62,455 nucleotides of DNA from an uncultured Novosphingobium sp. (GCA_946886075.1 CAMPHR010000017.1:1-62455); one strand, 5' to 3'; shown: positions 1 to 8,520, counted from the stretch's first letter. The notes: generated by a model from the sequence alone, not told the origin. Numbers and translations are program-made.

Positions 1-370
1 GGAGCCATTCCTGCACAAATCTTACATGGTGTGTAAGGACATTGTGAGGATGGCTGATTTAACTGAGTATCCTACGCCTGAAAGCCGTAAGAACCCAGGG
101 CCGCCGCCCACATGTCCCTTCATCATACTAACAATGTCAAAGAGCCGACCAAACATTGAAGCGGACAACCGATGTTCCCCGATCCTTACGTTCCGGGGGA
201 CTGGTGTCCTACTATGTTGGCGACCGATCGAAGCGAGAACCAGTGGCGCTCACCGCGTCGGTGGAGTGGCATCTAGGCGCGTCATCTGAGTCGGTCAACA
301 GGAAAAAACAAAGCAGGCGATTTTTCTTTTCCCTAAGGCTCTAAGCCGCCGGAAAGCCGGACTTTCGAGG
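1..370. other. Left-edge stretch with no recognisable gene
   Basis: Short open frames exist on the plus strand (26-289 and 156-344), but their translations show no domain, no good ribosome site and no continuity with a neighbour. I see no tRNA, repeat or IS end here. It may hold the terminator of the reductase gene to its right or remnants of a gene outside the window. Confidence 0.4.
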
Positions 371-1384
371 CTATTGCGCCAGTTCGCCCGGCCATGTCTC
401 CGTCCCCACCTGTGCCTGGCCCTGCGCATTATATCGTCCGCCTGATGCTGCCCCCGGGGGAAACAGCGCATCCACTGCCGCCAGCGTATCGTGCGGCAGA
501 TCCAGGTGAAGCGCCGCCAGATCCTCATCCAGATGCGCCACGCTGGTAGTGCCGGGAATCGGCACGATAGAGTCGCCCTTGGACAGCAGCCAGGCGAGGC
601 ACAGCTGCGCCGCACTGCACCCCGCATCCGTCGCCACCCCCCGCAGCTTGTCATAAAGATCGAGATTATTTCCAAGATGGGGCGGCTGAAAGCGCGGCAT
701 CGCGGTGCGCAGATCGCCCTCCTCCACCCCGTCCCTGCCGATCCGCCCGGCAAGCAGGCCTCGTCCGACAGGGGAAAAGGCGACAAAGCCGATGCCCAGT
801 TCAGCACAGACATCCAGCACCGCGATTTCGGGATTGCGCGTCCAGGGCGAATATTCGGTCTGGACCGCCGCAACAGGGTGGACCGCATGGGCGCGCCTGA
901 TCGTCGCCGCCGACATCTCCGACAGGCCGATCGCCCGGATCTTCCCCGCCTCGACTGCCCGCACCAAAGCGCCCATCGATTCTTCGACCGGCACCTTGGG
1001 ATCAAGCCTATGCATATAATAGAGATCGATCTGCTCCACGCGCAGACGTCGCAATGCTTGCTCGAGCACTTGGGTGATCGCTTCGGGCGATCCGTCCAGC
1101 CCCCGCTCGCCATTGATCTCGCCAAGCACGCATTTGCTGGCCAGCGTGAATTCATGCCGCCGGTGCATCAACGTCCGCCCGAGCAATTCCTCGTTCCGGC
1201 CAAAGCCATAGATCGCCGCCGTGTCGAAGAAGGTGACGCCCGAATCGAGCGCATGCAGCAGCAACCGCTCCGCCTGCGCCATATCGGGGCGCGGCAGATA
1301 TCCGTGGCTGAGGTTCATGCAGCCCAGGCCCATCGCCGACACGGTCAGCGGTCCCAACTGGCGGGTCGGCAAAATCGATGGCAT
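371..1384 (-). CDS. Aldo/keto reductase
   Basis: A 337-residue NAD(P)H-dependent oxidoreductase with a TIM-barrel fold, probably reducing an aldehyde or ketone in the cytoplasm. The family signature is clear: an N-terminal LGPLTVSAMGLGCMNLSHGY segment, the catalytic Asp and Tyr in FDTAAIYG, the Lys in ASKC and the His in YYMHRLD, giving the D-Y-K-H tetrad, and a late cofactor segment around PIPGTTSVAHLDED. Length is normal for the family. It is divergent from parA across about 190 bp and is not obviously part of the replication module, so it is probably passenger DNA. The substrate cannot be assigned. Confidence 0.92.
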   Translation of the reverse strand: MPSILPTRQLGPLTVSAMGLGCMNLSHGYLPRPDMAQAERLLLHALDSGVTFFDTAAIYGFGRNEELLGRTLMHRRHEFTLASKCVLGEINGERGLDGSPEAITQVLEQALRRLRVEQIDLYYMHRLDPKVPVEESMGALVRAVEAGKIRAIGLSEMSAATIRRAHAVHPVAAVQTEYSPWTRNPEIAVLDVCAELGIGFVAFSPVGRGLLAGRIGRDGVEEGDLRTAMPRFQPPHLGNNLDLYDKLRGVATDAGCSAAQLCLAWLLSKGDSIVPIPGTTSVAHLDEDLAALHLDLPHDTLAAVDALFPPGAASGGRYNAQGQAQVGTETWPGELAQ

Positions 1385-1576
1385 GAAACAATCCCCTTAG
1401 ACGCTGTCGTTCCGCCCTCTTTGCCTCAGCGGCGAGTATGACGTTGCAGGCGCTACTTTGATCGCCTGAGCCGCGATTTCAACGGGACGCATCAAAATTC
1501 AGCACAGATTGCGAATTTGAAGGATTTCTGCGATAGCATTAGCGATTGAGCTTCAACTTGCCGTGCGGGGATGGAA

Positions 1577-2773
1577 ATGAACGCAGTAGTGAGTCAGATC
1601 GGTGATCTGGCCGAAGCCGGCGAAAAGATGGTCGAAAGGCTGCGCCGCAAGGCTTTTCTGCCTGACAGCCGCAAGGAACTCAATGTCCGTTTCGGCATAG
1701 CGGAGGCCGCGCAACTGCTCGGCTGCTCCACGAATCGGATTCGCATGGCGGAGGAAGATGGCCGCCTCCCCCCTGCCCCGCCGACGGAAAATGGTCGGCG
1801 GCCGGGTTACAAGGTCGAGGAACTGCTCAACATGCGGCAAGTGCTGGGCGCCTCGCCCGAACGCGCCCCACTCGACATTCCCGCGATCATCGCGGTGCAG
1901 AATTTCAAGGGCGGCGTCGGCAAATCCACCGTCACCACGCATCTGGCCCATTATTTCGCGGTGCAGGGCTATCGCGTGCTCGTCGTCGATTGCGACAGCC
2001 AGGCGACCACGACCACCCTGTTCGGCTTCAACCCGCACTTCAATATTCAGCGGGAAGAGACGCTCTACCCCTATCTCTCCATCGATCCGACGCAGGTCGA
2101 CCTTCTCTATGCGGTCAAACATACCGCTTGGCCCAATGTCGATCTGATCCCGTCCAATCTTGAGCTGTTCGATGTCGAATATGAGCTGGCGGCCGCGGGC
2201 AGCGACGGCGGCTCCGTCCTCGCGGCGCGTTTTCGCAAACTGAAACAGGGTCTGATGGACCTTGCCCGTCATTATGATGTGGTGCTGCTCGACCCGCCGC
2301 CAGCGCTCGGCACGATCAGCCTCGCGGTGATGCAGGCGGCCAATGCGCTGCTGGTCCCGCTCGCCGCGACGACACCCGACTTCTGCTCGACCGTCCAGTT
2401 CCTCTCGATGATGGATCAGGTGATCAACCAGCTGCAAACGGCGGGCATAGAGGTCGATTATCAGTTCGTTCGTCTGCTCTGCTCGAAATTTGACAGCAAT
2501 GATCCCAGCCATTCGATGGTCCGGGCGATCATGGAGCAGAGCTTCGGCCCTGCCCTCCTCCCCGTCCCCATCCTCGACAGCGCGGAAATCAGCCATGCGG
2601 CGCTGCGCATGATGACGGTTTACGAGTTGGAAAAGCCGATCGGCACCCCCCGCACCCACAAGCGCTGCCGCGCCAATCTCGACGAGGCCATGGGCCAGAT
2701 CGAAGCGCTGGTCCGCCAGGGCTGGGGCCGCGTCGCGCCTGCGCGTGAGGAGGACATCGTCAATGCCGCTTGA
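1577..2773 (+). CDS. parA: ParA-family partition ATPase with N-terminal HTH
   Basis: This is the motor ATPase for segregation of this replicon. It has an N-terminal MerR-like winged HTH (roughly residues 35-90, around FGIAEAAQLLGCSTNRI), expected to bind the par operator. A deviant Walker A box FKGGVGKST follows, then Walker A' VVDCDSQAT and a VVLLDPPPALG Walker B region. HTH-containing ParAs of this size (398 residues) are type Ia and usually repress their own operon. An ATG lies at 1571, but the one at 1577 sits better behind GGGGATGG. It is followed by parB after an unusual inverted repeat. The order parA-parB-rep is common on sphingomonad plasmids. Confidence 0.95.
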   Translation: MNAVVSQIGDLAEAGEKMVERLRRKAFLPDSRKELNVRFGIAEAAQLLGCSTNRIRMAEEDGRLPPAPPTENGRRPGYKVEELLNMRQVLGASPERAPLDIPAIIAVQNFKGGVGKSTVTTHLAHYFAVQGYRVLVVDCDSQATTTTLFGFNPHFNIQREETLYPYLSIDPTQVDLLYAVKHTAWPNVDLIPSNLELFDVEYELAAAGSDGGSVLAARFRKLKQGLMDLARHYDVVLLDPPPALGTISLAVMQAANALLVPLAATTPDFCSTVQFLSMMDQVINQLQTAGIEVDYQFVRLLCSKFDSNDPSHSMVRAIMEQSFGPALLPVPILDSAEISHAALRMMTVYELEKPIGTPRTHKRCRANLDEAMGQIEALVRQGWGRVAPAREEDIVNAA

Positions 2774-2925
2774 TTTCACGCGGAGACGCGGAGACGCGGA
2801 GAGATCGGGCGAGTGGCGCAGCCAATCTTCTCTCCACCTCCGTCACATAAGCCGCCGCCCGCATCTCGCGCGCGACGCCTGCGGCGCAACGGAAGCCCTC
2901 CGCGCCTCCGCGTCTCCGCGTGAAC
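2774..2925. repeat. Long inverted repeat between parA and parB
   Basis: The left arm (2774-2801) contains tandem ACGCGGAG units. The right arm (2898-2925) is close to its reverse complement, with a CGCCTCCGCGTCTCCGCG core. About 96 bp lies between the arms. It has the look of a mobile extragenic palindrome rather than a terminator, since no T-run follows. It sits inside what would be the par operon and could make a strong RNA hairpin between parA and parB. Confidence 0.65.
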
Positions 2926-2991
2926 CAAAATCAACGCTGTCCTACAGCAATATGTTCACCATATGTTCCCGGCGAATCGGAGGACAAGCTC

Positions 2992-4080
2992 ATGGCGCGT
3001 AAGCAATCGGACTATCTGGCGGCGCTCTTGTCCGACGAGGCGGAAGCACTCGCCCCCGCACCAGCGGCCGACAACGCGCCGGTGGCTGAGGCCGAACCGG
3101 TCCCCTCCCCTGCCCCGCTGCGCGCGGAACGCGCGCGCGGTGCAACACTGCTCGGGCGCGAAACCGCGCTTGCTCGCCTCGCGTCCGGCGAAGTCCGGCA
3201 GGTCACACAATTGCTGCTCGATCCGGCTAAGGTCCGCATCTGGCGCGGCAATGCGCGGCTCTATTCTCATCTGACCGAGGAGAACTGCCGCGAGCTGATC
3301 GACTCCATCATCGCGGAGGGTGGCCAGAAGGTGCCCGCCGTGGTCCGTCGTGTCGAAGGCGATCCGGATCATGACTATGAAGTGATCGCAGGCACGCGCC
3401 GCCATTTCTCGATCAGCTGGCTGCGGGCACACAGCTACCCCGAAATGATGTTCGTGGCGCAGGTGGCCCAGCTCGATGATGAAGCTGCGTTCCGGCTCGC
3501 CGACCTTGAGAACCGCGCCCGCAAGGACGTGACGGACATCGAGCGCGCGCGCAACTATGCCGAGGCGCTCGGCACGCACTATGGCAGCCATTTGACGCGC
3601 ATGGCCGAACGGCTGAAGGTGTCGAAGGGCTGGCTGAGCAAGATGATCAAGGTCGCAGGCATCCCCGACGAGATTCTCGACGCTTTCGCCTCGCCCGGTG
3701 ATGTTCAGTTGAAGCCTGCTTATCCGCTCGCGCAGGCGCTGGACAATCCCGCCGCCGCGAGCGCGATCCACGCGGAAGCCTCCCGCCTCAACACGACACA
3801 ACGGGAACGCCGCGCCGCTGGTGCGCCGCCGATTCCCGCTGCCGAGGTTCTCAAGCGCCTGCTCGACGCGCCGCGCGTCGCTGTGTCGCAGCCGAAGGAA
3901 GATCCTTTCACCTGGACCACGCGCTATGGGCGCCCTGCCCTCACCGTTCAGTCAGTGAACCGGCAAGGTGTTACCATCCGCTTCCACGCGGGTTCAGGCG
4001 CGGACATGGAAACTTTGGCGATGGCGCTTCGCGACACGCTTGAACATCTTGAGCGGCAGGGAATGGGTTTGCAGCAGTGA
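2992..4080 (+). CDS. parB: ParB-family partition protein
   Basis: A centromere-binding partner of ParA, 362 residues from the ATG at 2992, which follows the ribosome site CGGAGGA; upstream in-frame starts lack one. A ParB/Srx nuclease-like domain (about residues 70-180) is visible: LLLDPAKVRIWRGN, then the helix ENCRELIDSIIAEGGQKVPA, then YEVIAGTRRHFSISWLRA, which matches the GxRRH box. ENRARKDVTDIERARNY follows, and then the HTH region around LKVSKGWLSKMIKVAGIPDE. The C-terminal 120 residues would dimerise. Two parS-like palindromes lie directly downstream, before the rep gene. Confidence 0.95.
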   Translation: MARKQSDYLAALLSDEAEALAPAPAADNAPVAEAEPVPSPAPLRAERARGATLLGRETALARLASGEVRQVTQLLLDPAKVRIWRGNARLYSHLTEENCRELIDSIIAEGGQKVPAVVRRVEGDPDHDYEVIAGTRRHFSISWLRAHSYPEMMFVAQVAQLDDEAAFRLADLENRARKDVTDIERARNYAEALGTHYGSHLTRMAERLKVSKGWLSKMIKVAGIPDEILDAFASPGDVQLKPAYPLAQALDNPAAASAIHAEASRLNTTQRERRAAGAPPIPAAEVLKRLLDAPRVAVSQPKEDPFTWTTRYGRPALTVQSVNRQGVTIRFHAGSGADMETLAMALRDTLEHLERQGMGLQQ

Positions 4081-4150
4081 CAGGCTCGGGGGGGCTCAGC
4101 AGGAGGATAGTGGTGGCGCGGGACTTCGCTCCCGCGCATTCGCCCTGCGC

Positions 4151-4168
4151 TGTTTCCCCGGGGAAACA
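4151..4168. promoter_or_regulatory. Putative parS site 1 (18-bp perfect palindrome)
   Basis: TGTTTCCCCGGGGAAACA is perfectly self-complementary. Its ends TGTTTC/GAAACA match the outer bases of the canonical chromosomal parS (TGTTTC-ACGT-GAAACA). Its GTT...AAC ends also fit repABC-plasmid parS sites. A further half-site GTTTCCC at 4169-4175 makes a second overlapping inverted pair with 4161-4167. Its position between parB and rep fits a ParB centromere, or an operator for rep. Confidence 0.65.
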
Positions 4169-4240
4169 GTTTCCCTCGTTGCAGGGCACCCTCCCCTATT
4201 CTCTCCGCCGAAATCATTTTTTCTCGCTAATTCATTCATC

Positions 4241-4256
4241 GTTTCCCCAGGGAAAC
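4241..4256. promoter_or_regulatory. Putative parS site 2
   Basis: GTTTCCCCAGGGAAAC has the same GTTTCCC-N2-GGGAAAC architecture as the palindrome 90 bp upstream, with one asymmetric central base. It ends 35 bp before the rep start codon, so a protein bound here could also repress rep. Confidence 0.6.
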
Positions 4257-4291
4257 ACCATGCTCACTCTGACCTTGCCAAGGGAACGCCC

Positions 4292-5491
4292 ATGACACGC
4301 ACCGGCAAGGCCCAGGTCACCGATCAGTTCGAGCTGTTTCTCCCCTATATCGCGGACATGCCGCTCCGCGACCAACGCGAGATGATGGAGCGCCCCTTCT
4401 TCAGCCTTGCCAAGTCGAAGCGCGTCAAACCGATCGACTACACCTCCCCCGACGGCAAGGCGTGGGTCCATGTCTCGGCCAATCCCGATTATGGGATGGC
4501 CACCATCTGGGACGCCGACATTCTCATCTACTGCGCCTCCGTCTTGGCCGACATGGCCCGTCGCGGCATCAATGATGTCCCCCGCAAGCTGCATCTCATG
4601 CCCTATGATTTGCTGCGCGCAATTCACAGGCCGACAACGGGCCGCGCCTATGAATTGCTCGGTCAATCTCTCGACCGACTCGTTTCCACGACGATCAAAA
4701 CCAATATTCGCGCGGAAAATCGCCGGGAAGCCACCTTCAGTTGGCTTGATGGCTGGACCCAGCTCGTCGACGAACGCACCGAACGGTCGCGCGGCATGAC
4801 GATCGAGCTCAGCAACTGGTTTTATGAAGGCGTGCTCATGCAGGGCGGCGTCCTGTCGATCGACCGTGCCTATTTCGATCTGACAGGCGGCCGCGAACGC
4901 TGGCTTTACAAGGTCGCGCGCAAACATGCCGGTGGGGCAGGGGAGGGGGGCTTTTCCATATCCATGCCCACTCTGTTCGAGAAGTCCGGAGCCGAAGGGG
5001 CCTATCGCCGTTTCAAGTTCGAAATAGCCAAGATCGCCGAGCGCGACCCGCTGCCCGGTTACAGTCTGTCGCTCGAGCAACCGCAAGGCAAGCGCGAACC
5101 CTCGCTGCGCATGAGCCGCCGGGTTGCGGAACCTGCGAGCATCAAAGCGAAAGCGCCTGGAAAATCCACTGCTGCGAAAGCTCCCGCTGCAAACGCAGCC
5201 GGGTCTGCATCGCTCACGTCCCCAAAAGCGCCAACCGAGCCCGTGTTCGACGCCTCCGACGTGATCCGCCGCACCGTCGCTGGGCTTTCTTCTCGCGCTA
5301 CCTCTGGTGAATTGACGGACGCGACATTGGCGACGCTACGGGCGGATTGCCCAGGCTGGGATTATCAGTCGCTCCATCAGGATTTCCGCAATTGGCTTGA
5401 TGCCGACCCCACGCGTACCCCGGTGAATTATCAGAAAGCCTTCATAGGCTTCGTGCGCCGCTTCCACGAAAAGAACCGGCACACCCTCTGA
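4292..5491 (+). CDS. Replication initiator protein, RPA family
   Basis: This plasmid replication initiator has 399 residues. The segment from DQFELFLPYIADMPLRDQRE through FFSLAK and then DYTSPDGKAWVHVSANP is characteristic of the replication initiator protein A family on alphaproteobacterial plasmids. ATIWDADILIYCAS and later RERWLYKVARKHAG fit its winged-helix domains. The last 140 residues are Ala/Pro/Ser-rich, then form a small helical domain. Start at 4292 follows AAGGGAA; the frame extends upstream through parB sequence, but that part is not credible. Iterons that the protein should bind begin about 55 bp after its stop codon. Confidence 0.9.
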   Translation: MTRTGKAQVTDQFELFLPYIADMPLRDQREMMERPFFSLAKSKRVKPIDYTSPDGKAWVHVSANPDYGMATIWDADILIYCASVLADMARRGINDVPRKLHLMPYDLLRAIHRPTTGRAYELLGQSLDRLVSTTIKTNIRAENRREATFSWLDGWTQLVDERTERSRGMTIELSNWFYEGVLMQGGVLSIDRAYFDLTGGRERWLYKVARKHAGGAGEGGFSISMPTLFEKSGAEGAYRRFKFEIAKIAERDPLPGYSLSLEQPQGKREPSLRMSRRVAEPASIKAKAPGKSTAAKAPAANAAGSASLTSPKAPTEPVFDASDVIRRTVAGLSSRATSGELTDATLATLRADCPGWDYQSLHQDFRNWLDADPTRTPVNYQKAFIGFVRRFHEKNRHTL

Positions 5492-5546
5492 GGCCCTTCT
5501 GCAGGCTGGCTGCCCGAGGCTACATTGCCGACTTCCTGATCAAGCC

Positions 5547-5807
5547 GTTCCCGAAGTGTCGGTAATCGCTGCTACCTCGCCAACGCCAGATTTGCTGACG
5601 CATCACCCACACTATTTCATCCACAGCTTTTGAACGACATTGCGCAACCACGTCCCGCAACTGATTCAATCAGGGATAGGGAAGGCCTACTGATCGGCGG
5701 CCATCGACATTCCAGGAACGCTCCACGGTCCTTCAGGAACATATTCCCGACACTTCAGGAACAGCAGGCTCGACACTCCAGGAACGCAAGGCCGACCTTT
5801 CAGGAAC
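5547..5807. other. Probable oriV: five direct iterons plus one inverted copy
   Basis: CAGGAAC recurs at 5713, 5734, 5756, 5779 and 5801, with spacings of 21, 22, 23 and 22 bp, about two helical turns each. The longer unit is close to CGACACTTCAGGAAC. An inverted copy, GTTCCCGAAGTGTCGG, lies at 5547-5562. TCATCCACA at 5617-5625 is one base from a DnaA box. A more AT-rich segment follows at about 5865-5915. Adjacent to the initiator gene this is the expected iteron-type origin. An 85-codon open frame across the repeats (5630-5887) is not considered coding. Confidence 0.82.
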
Positions 5808-5912
5808 AACACTCCTCGTCCGACTCGCGCATATTCCACGATTCCCGCCCCTTGTTGCGGCCCTTTAACTCTCTAACCTTCCTATAAACCCTATAACTGA
5901 AAGGAGATTGTT

Positions 5913-6848
5913 CTAGCTTTTAGAAGAGAGATGAGTGGAAAGCTGCGACACCAACTTCGTCGCCCCTTGGTGAGAAATGCCGAGCAGGCGGGCGACGGCC
6001 ATCCTGCTCAGTCCAGGGTAAGCCAATTCCAGCCGCCGCAGTAACGGCGCCTTGCTCCGCTTGGTCACGCGGAGCTCGTCGGGCAGCTTCTTCAGCCTTG
6101 CTTCAAGTCGGCTCAGATCAGCGAGTCCCCGCGCCGCCTGGCGCCCGATCATGTCGAACAACTGATCCGCCAATGTCGGCACATCCATGCTCGTGAAGCG
6201 GGGAAGATCGACAAAGGAGGGCAAGCGCCGCAAAGTCAGCCCCGACGCTTCGAGCGCAGCCGGAATATGCGCCGCGACAACCCATCCAATATCCGTCTGG
6301 CGCTGATCCATCTGCAATTGCCGACCATCCGCCGTCGTCAGCAACTGACCGCCACTGACAGGCCCGGACAAGTCTTCGCGTGCCGCGATCAGCCGCTCCG
6401 CCACAGCCGAAACGCTCGGAAGAGGGTAGGGCGCCTCCACGGCCGTCTGAACCGCTCGCCAGGCCGGACCAAAGCGAACGAGATCATCCTGTGCCCAGAT
6501 TTGAGCTTCCTTCCTGTCATCCAGCAGCTGACGGGATATATTGAGCGTCGCCCGCGCAATCGGATCACGCTGGCTCTCGCTCGCCGAGAGGGCGAAATGA
6601 ACCAGTGCCGCGATCGACAGCGGGTCGTTCAGCCCTTCGCTATACCGGGGGGGCGGCGTGCGCCCGCAAATCCAATCCTGAAGATCCTTCACCGAGATCG
6701 GCACCGACGCAGCGCTGGCAAGCGCGGCCGCCCCCGTCAGCCTTGCACGGGCGAGCCAGATGTCCGTGGCAGGACTGTTGGCGAGCCGCCCATCCAGTCT
6801 TCCCAGCAATAGCAAAGCCTGTTCCGAAGAAGATGGAAAATCCAGCAT
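5913..6848 (-). CDS. DUF1612-like protein with C-terminal HTH
   Basis: A 311-residue protein resembling the RHE_PE00001/DUF1612 group often found on rhizobial and sphingomonad plasmids; function is not established. The N-terminal half is helical and contains LQDWICGRTPPPRYSEGLNDPL, typical of that group. The C-terminus holds a helix-turn-helix around LSRMAVARLLGISHQGATKL, so it is likely a DNA-binding protein. It converges on the replication region, ending just beyond the iterons. Family assignment is from memory of its sequence style, so the name is moderately certain. Confidence 0.7.
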   Translation of the reverse strand: MLDFPSSSEQALLLLGRLDGRLANSPATDIWLARARLTGAAALASAASVPISVKDLQDWICGRTPPPRYSEGLNDPLSIAALVHFALSASESQRDPIARATLNISRQLLDDRKEAQIWAQDDLVRFGPAWRAVQTAVEAPYPLPSVSAVAERLIAAREDLSGPVSGGQLLTTADGRQLQMDQRQTDIGWVVAAHIPAALEASGLTLRRLPSFVDLPRFTSMDVPTLADQLFDMIGRQAARGLADLSRLEARLKKLPDELRVTKRSKAPLLRRLELAYPGLSRMAVARLLGISHQGATKLVSQLSTHLSSKS

Positions 6849-7078
6849 TTCTGGACCTTAGCAGGCTATGTCGTACAACTAAACTTCTATGTTGGTTGTA
6901 GGCGCTTTTTTGCGCTTGGCTGACCGGCTTATCATGAAAAGTCCAGCGTCGCCCGTGCACCTCGTGAATAGCGAAACGGCTCAGAAATTCCATCTCCATG
7001 ATAATTAACCATAAAAATCCAATTTTTTCGTTCCACCGCTGAACCATTTCGCAATGTCGGAGTTACCGTTGAAGGATC
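6849..7078. other. Intergenic region upstream of riboswitch
   Basis: About 230 bp separates the divergent HTH gene from the riboswitch aptamer. It is more AT-rich than its surroundings and must hold the promoter for the riboswitch transcript. No convincing standard -35/-10 pair or EcfG motif was recognised. An overlapping minus-strand open frame (6640-7047) was judged spurious. Confidence 0.4.
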
Positions 7079-7170
7079 GATCCCGACAAAGGCAAACCGA
7101 TGGTGACATCGGGACGCAAAGTTTCCGGCCTTGCAAGCAAGGTAGCGGGGCTGCCGAAGGAGCCGAGGTT
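7079..7170 (+). promoter_or_regulatory. Cyclic-di-GMP-I (GEMM) riboswitch aptamer
   Basis: The class I c-di-GMP aptamer landmarks occur in order. AGGCAAACC is followed by a perfect hairpin CCGATG-GTGA-CATCGG (7097-7112) with a GNRA tetraloop. Then come GGGACGCAAAG, TTTCCGGCC, a second helix CCTTGC/GCAAGG (7129-7142), and GGTAGCGGGGCTGCCGAAGG containing the tetraloop-receptor side. This matches the known GEMM-I consensus closely, including the conserved GGACGCAAAG and GGTAGCGGGG strings. It lies about 135 nt upstream of the GTG start of the surface lipoprotein gene. Expression of that gene, and perhaps the transporter after it, should therefore respond to c-di-GMP. I could not tell whether it is an on or off switch. 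Confidence 0.88.
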
Positions 7171-7306
7171 CAGGTTATCAGTGCATATTCGCCGTCACCC
7201 ATAGATATAACAGGGCAGCGCATCTGCACGCCTTACGACTGTTCGACCCGTTCGCGTGGCCTCGCCTGCGTCCGCACGCATTGCTGGATCAGACAGGAGA
7301 AGGTTT

Positions 7307-8461
7307 GTGGCACACGGATTATCTAGCGATCGAACGGCGCGCCGAAGCGCATTTGCAACCCTGACCGCATGTTCCGCCCTGATGCTGGTACTGAGCGCCT
7401 GCGAAAGTAGCGGCGGAACCCGCATCGCCACGGTGGGGGCGAGCAATCCCGGCTCAGGCTCCGGCGGCGGGTCGGGCAGTGGCGGCGGCGGCACGGGCGG
7501 AGGATCAGGCACAGGGACCGATGGTGGCTCCGGAACGGGTGGAGGCACCGGCACTGGCGGTGGCACCGGTGGATCAGGAACCGGCGGCGGAACCGGCTCA
7601 GGCTCCGGGTCGGGATCAGGTGGAACAGGCTCCGGCGGCACGCTTGGCGCTGCCCTGGGCCAGCTTTCGCCAGTATTGGTGACCGCAGGCAATGCCGTCC
7701 TTGGCGTGTCGGACGGGCAGGGCAGCGTGACGACGCCGATCGCCACCGCCGTTCCCCTGTTGCAGCCAGTGACCGGCACGATCACCCGCGTTCTCACCGA
7801 CACGGGCACGGTGCTGGTCGATGCGGGTGAAGGCCGGACGCTGCTGCTGCAGGGCGCTCAAGGCGTCGTGGGCGATCTGGTCAGCATCGATGTGGGCGGC
7901 CGGACGGTTATCGAAGGGCTGAATGGCACGACTGGCGCGATCGGCGTAGGCGTGCTTGGCAATACGCAGCCGGTGGGCACCGTGGCGACCGTTGGCGTGC
8001 TGAACGCGGGCAACGCGGTGTTGGCTGACGTGAATGGCATAGCCGACGTGCGAGTCACCAACATCACCTCGCCAACCGGCGGCGTTGCGTCGAACCTGCT
8101 CAATGTAGCGCTCGGCGGCAATCAGCTGCTGGGCAATGGAAGCCCCGCCGTCATCGAAGCGAATGTGCTGCCGGGCGGACTGCCTACTGCTGGTACGGGC
8201 GGCACTGGCGGATTGCTCGCGCCGGTGACATCGGTCGTGAATGGCGTCACCTCCACCACGTCAGGTCTCACGTCGACCGTGCAACAGGTTGCGGGCGAGG
8301 CACTGGCGCCCATTGGCGTAGCGGCAGGCGCAACGACGGGCGGAGCCACGGCCGGAGCAGGCGCGACGGCATCGCCAGGCGGCCTCCTTGCGCCGGTCAC
8401 CGGCACAGTGTCAGGCACACTCAACAGCCTGACCAGCGGCCTTAACCTAACCCGGCCCTGA
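7307..8461 (+). CDS. Glycine-rich surface lipoprotein (collagen-like/adhesin-like)
   Basis: A 384-residue secreted lipoprotein. The GTG at 7307 follows AGGAGAAGG and gives a signal peptide with an Arg pair and the lipobox LSAC, so the mature N-terminal Cys would be lipidated. After it comes an approximately 55-residue Gly/Ser/Thr tract of GTGGG/GSGSG type. A 110-residue domain follows (PVTGTITRVLTDTGTVLVDA... onwards), then a C-terminal tail repeating LLAPVTG/LLAPVTS and GLTST/LTSGL units. It resembles collagen-like or adhesin proteins of sphingomonads, but no catalytic motif is seen. Its riboswitch leader implies a biofilm or attachment role. The next gene encodes a TpsB-like transporter that might display it. 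Confidence 0.7.
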   Translation: MAHGLSSDRTARRSAFATLTACSALMLVLSACESSGGTRIATVGASNPGSGSGGGSGSGGGGTGGGSGTGTDGGSGTGGGTGTGGGTGGSGTGGGTGSGSGSGSGGTGSGGTLGAALGQLSPVLVTAGNAVLGVSDGQGSVTTPIATAVPLLQPVTGTITRVLTDTGTVLVDAGEGRTLLLQGAQGVVGDLVSIDVGGRTVIEGLNGTTGAIGVGVLGNTQPVGTVATVGVLNAGNAVLADVNGIADVRVTNITSPTGGVASNLLNVALGGNQLLGNGSPAVIEANVLPGGLPTAGTGGTGGLLAPVTSVVNGVTSTTSGLTSTVQQVAGEALAPIGVAAGATTGGATAGAGATASPGGLLAPVTGTVSGTLNSLTSGLNLTRP

Positions 8462-8469
8462 TCTTCTCT

Positions 8470-8497
8470 CCGGAGGCGCTGCTTGCCGCGCCTCCGG
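8470..8497 (+). terminator. Hairpin between lipoprotein and tpsB-like genes
   Basis: CCGGAGGCGC (8470-8479) pairs perfectly with GCGCCTCCGG (8488-8497) around an 8-nt loop, followed by CCCCTTTT. It looks like an intrinsic terminator or partial attenuator that would lower expression of the following transporter gene relative to the lipoprotein. Confidence 0.7.
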
Positions 8498-8520
8498 CCC
8501 CTTTTCCAGGACATTCCCCT

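Noticed and set aside
5713..5807. Possible CRISPR array
   Set aside because: Repeat unit is only 7-15 bp with 21-23 bp period and sits beside rep; this is an iteron pattern, and there are no cas genes.
5630..5887. 85-codon frame across the iterons
   Set aside because: Its sequence simply translates the repeats; no ribosome site.
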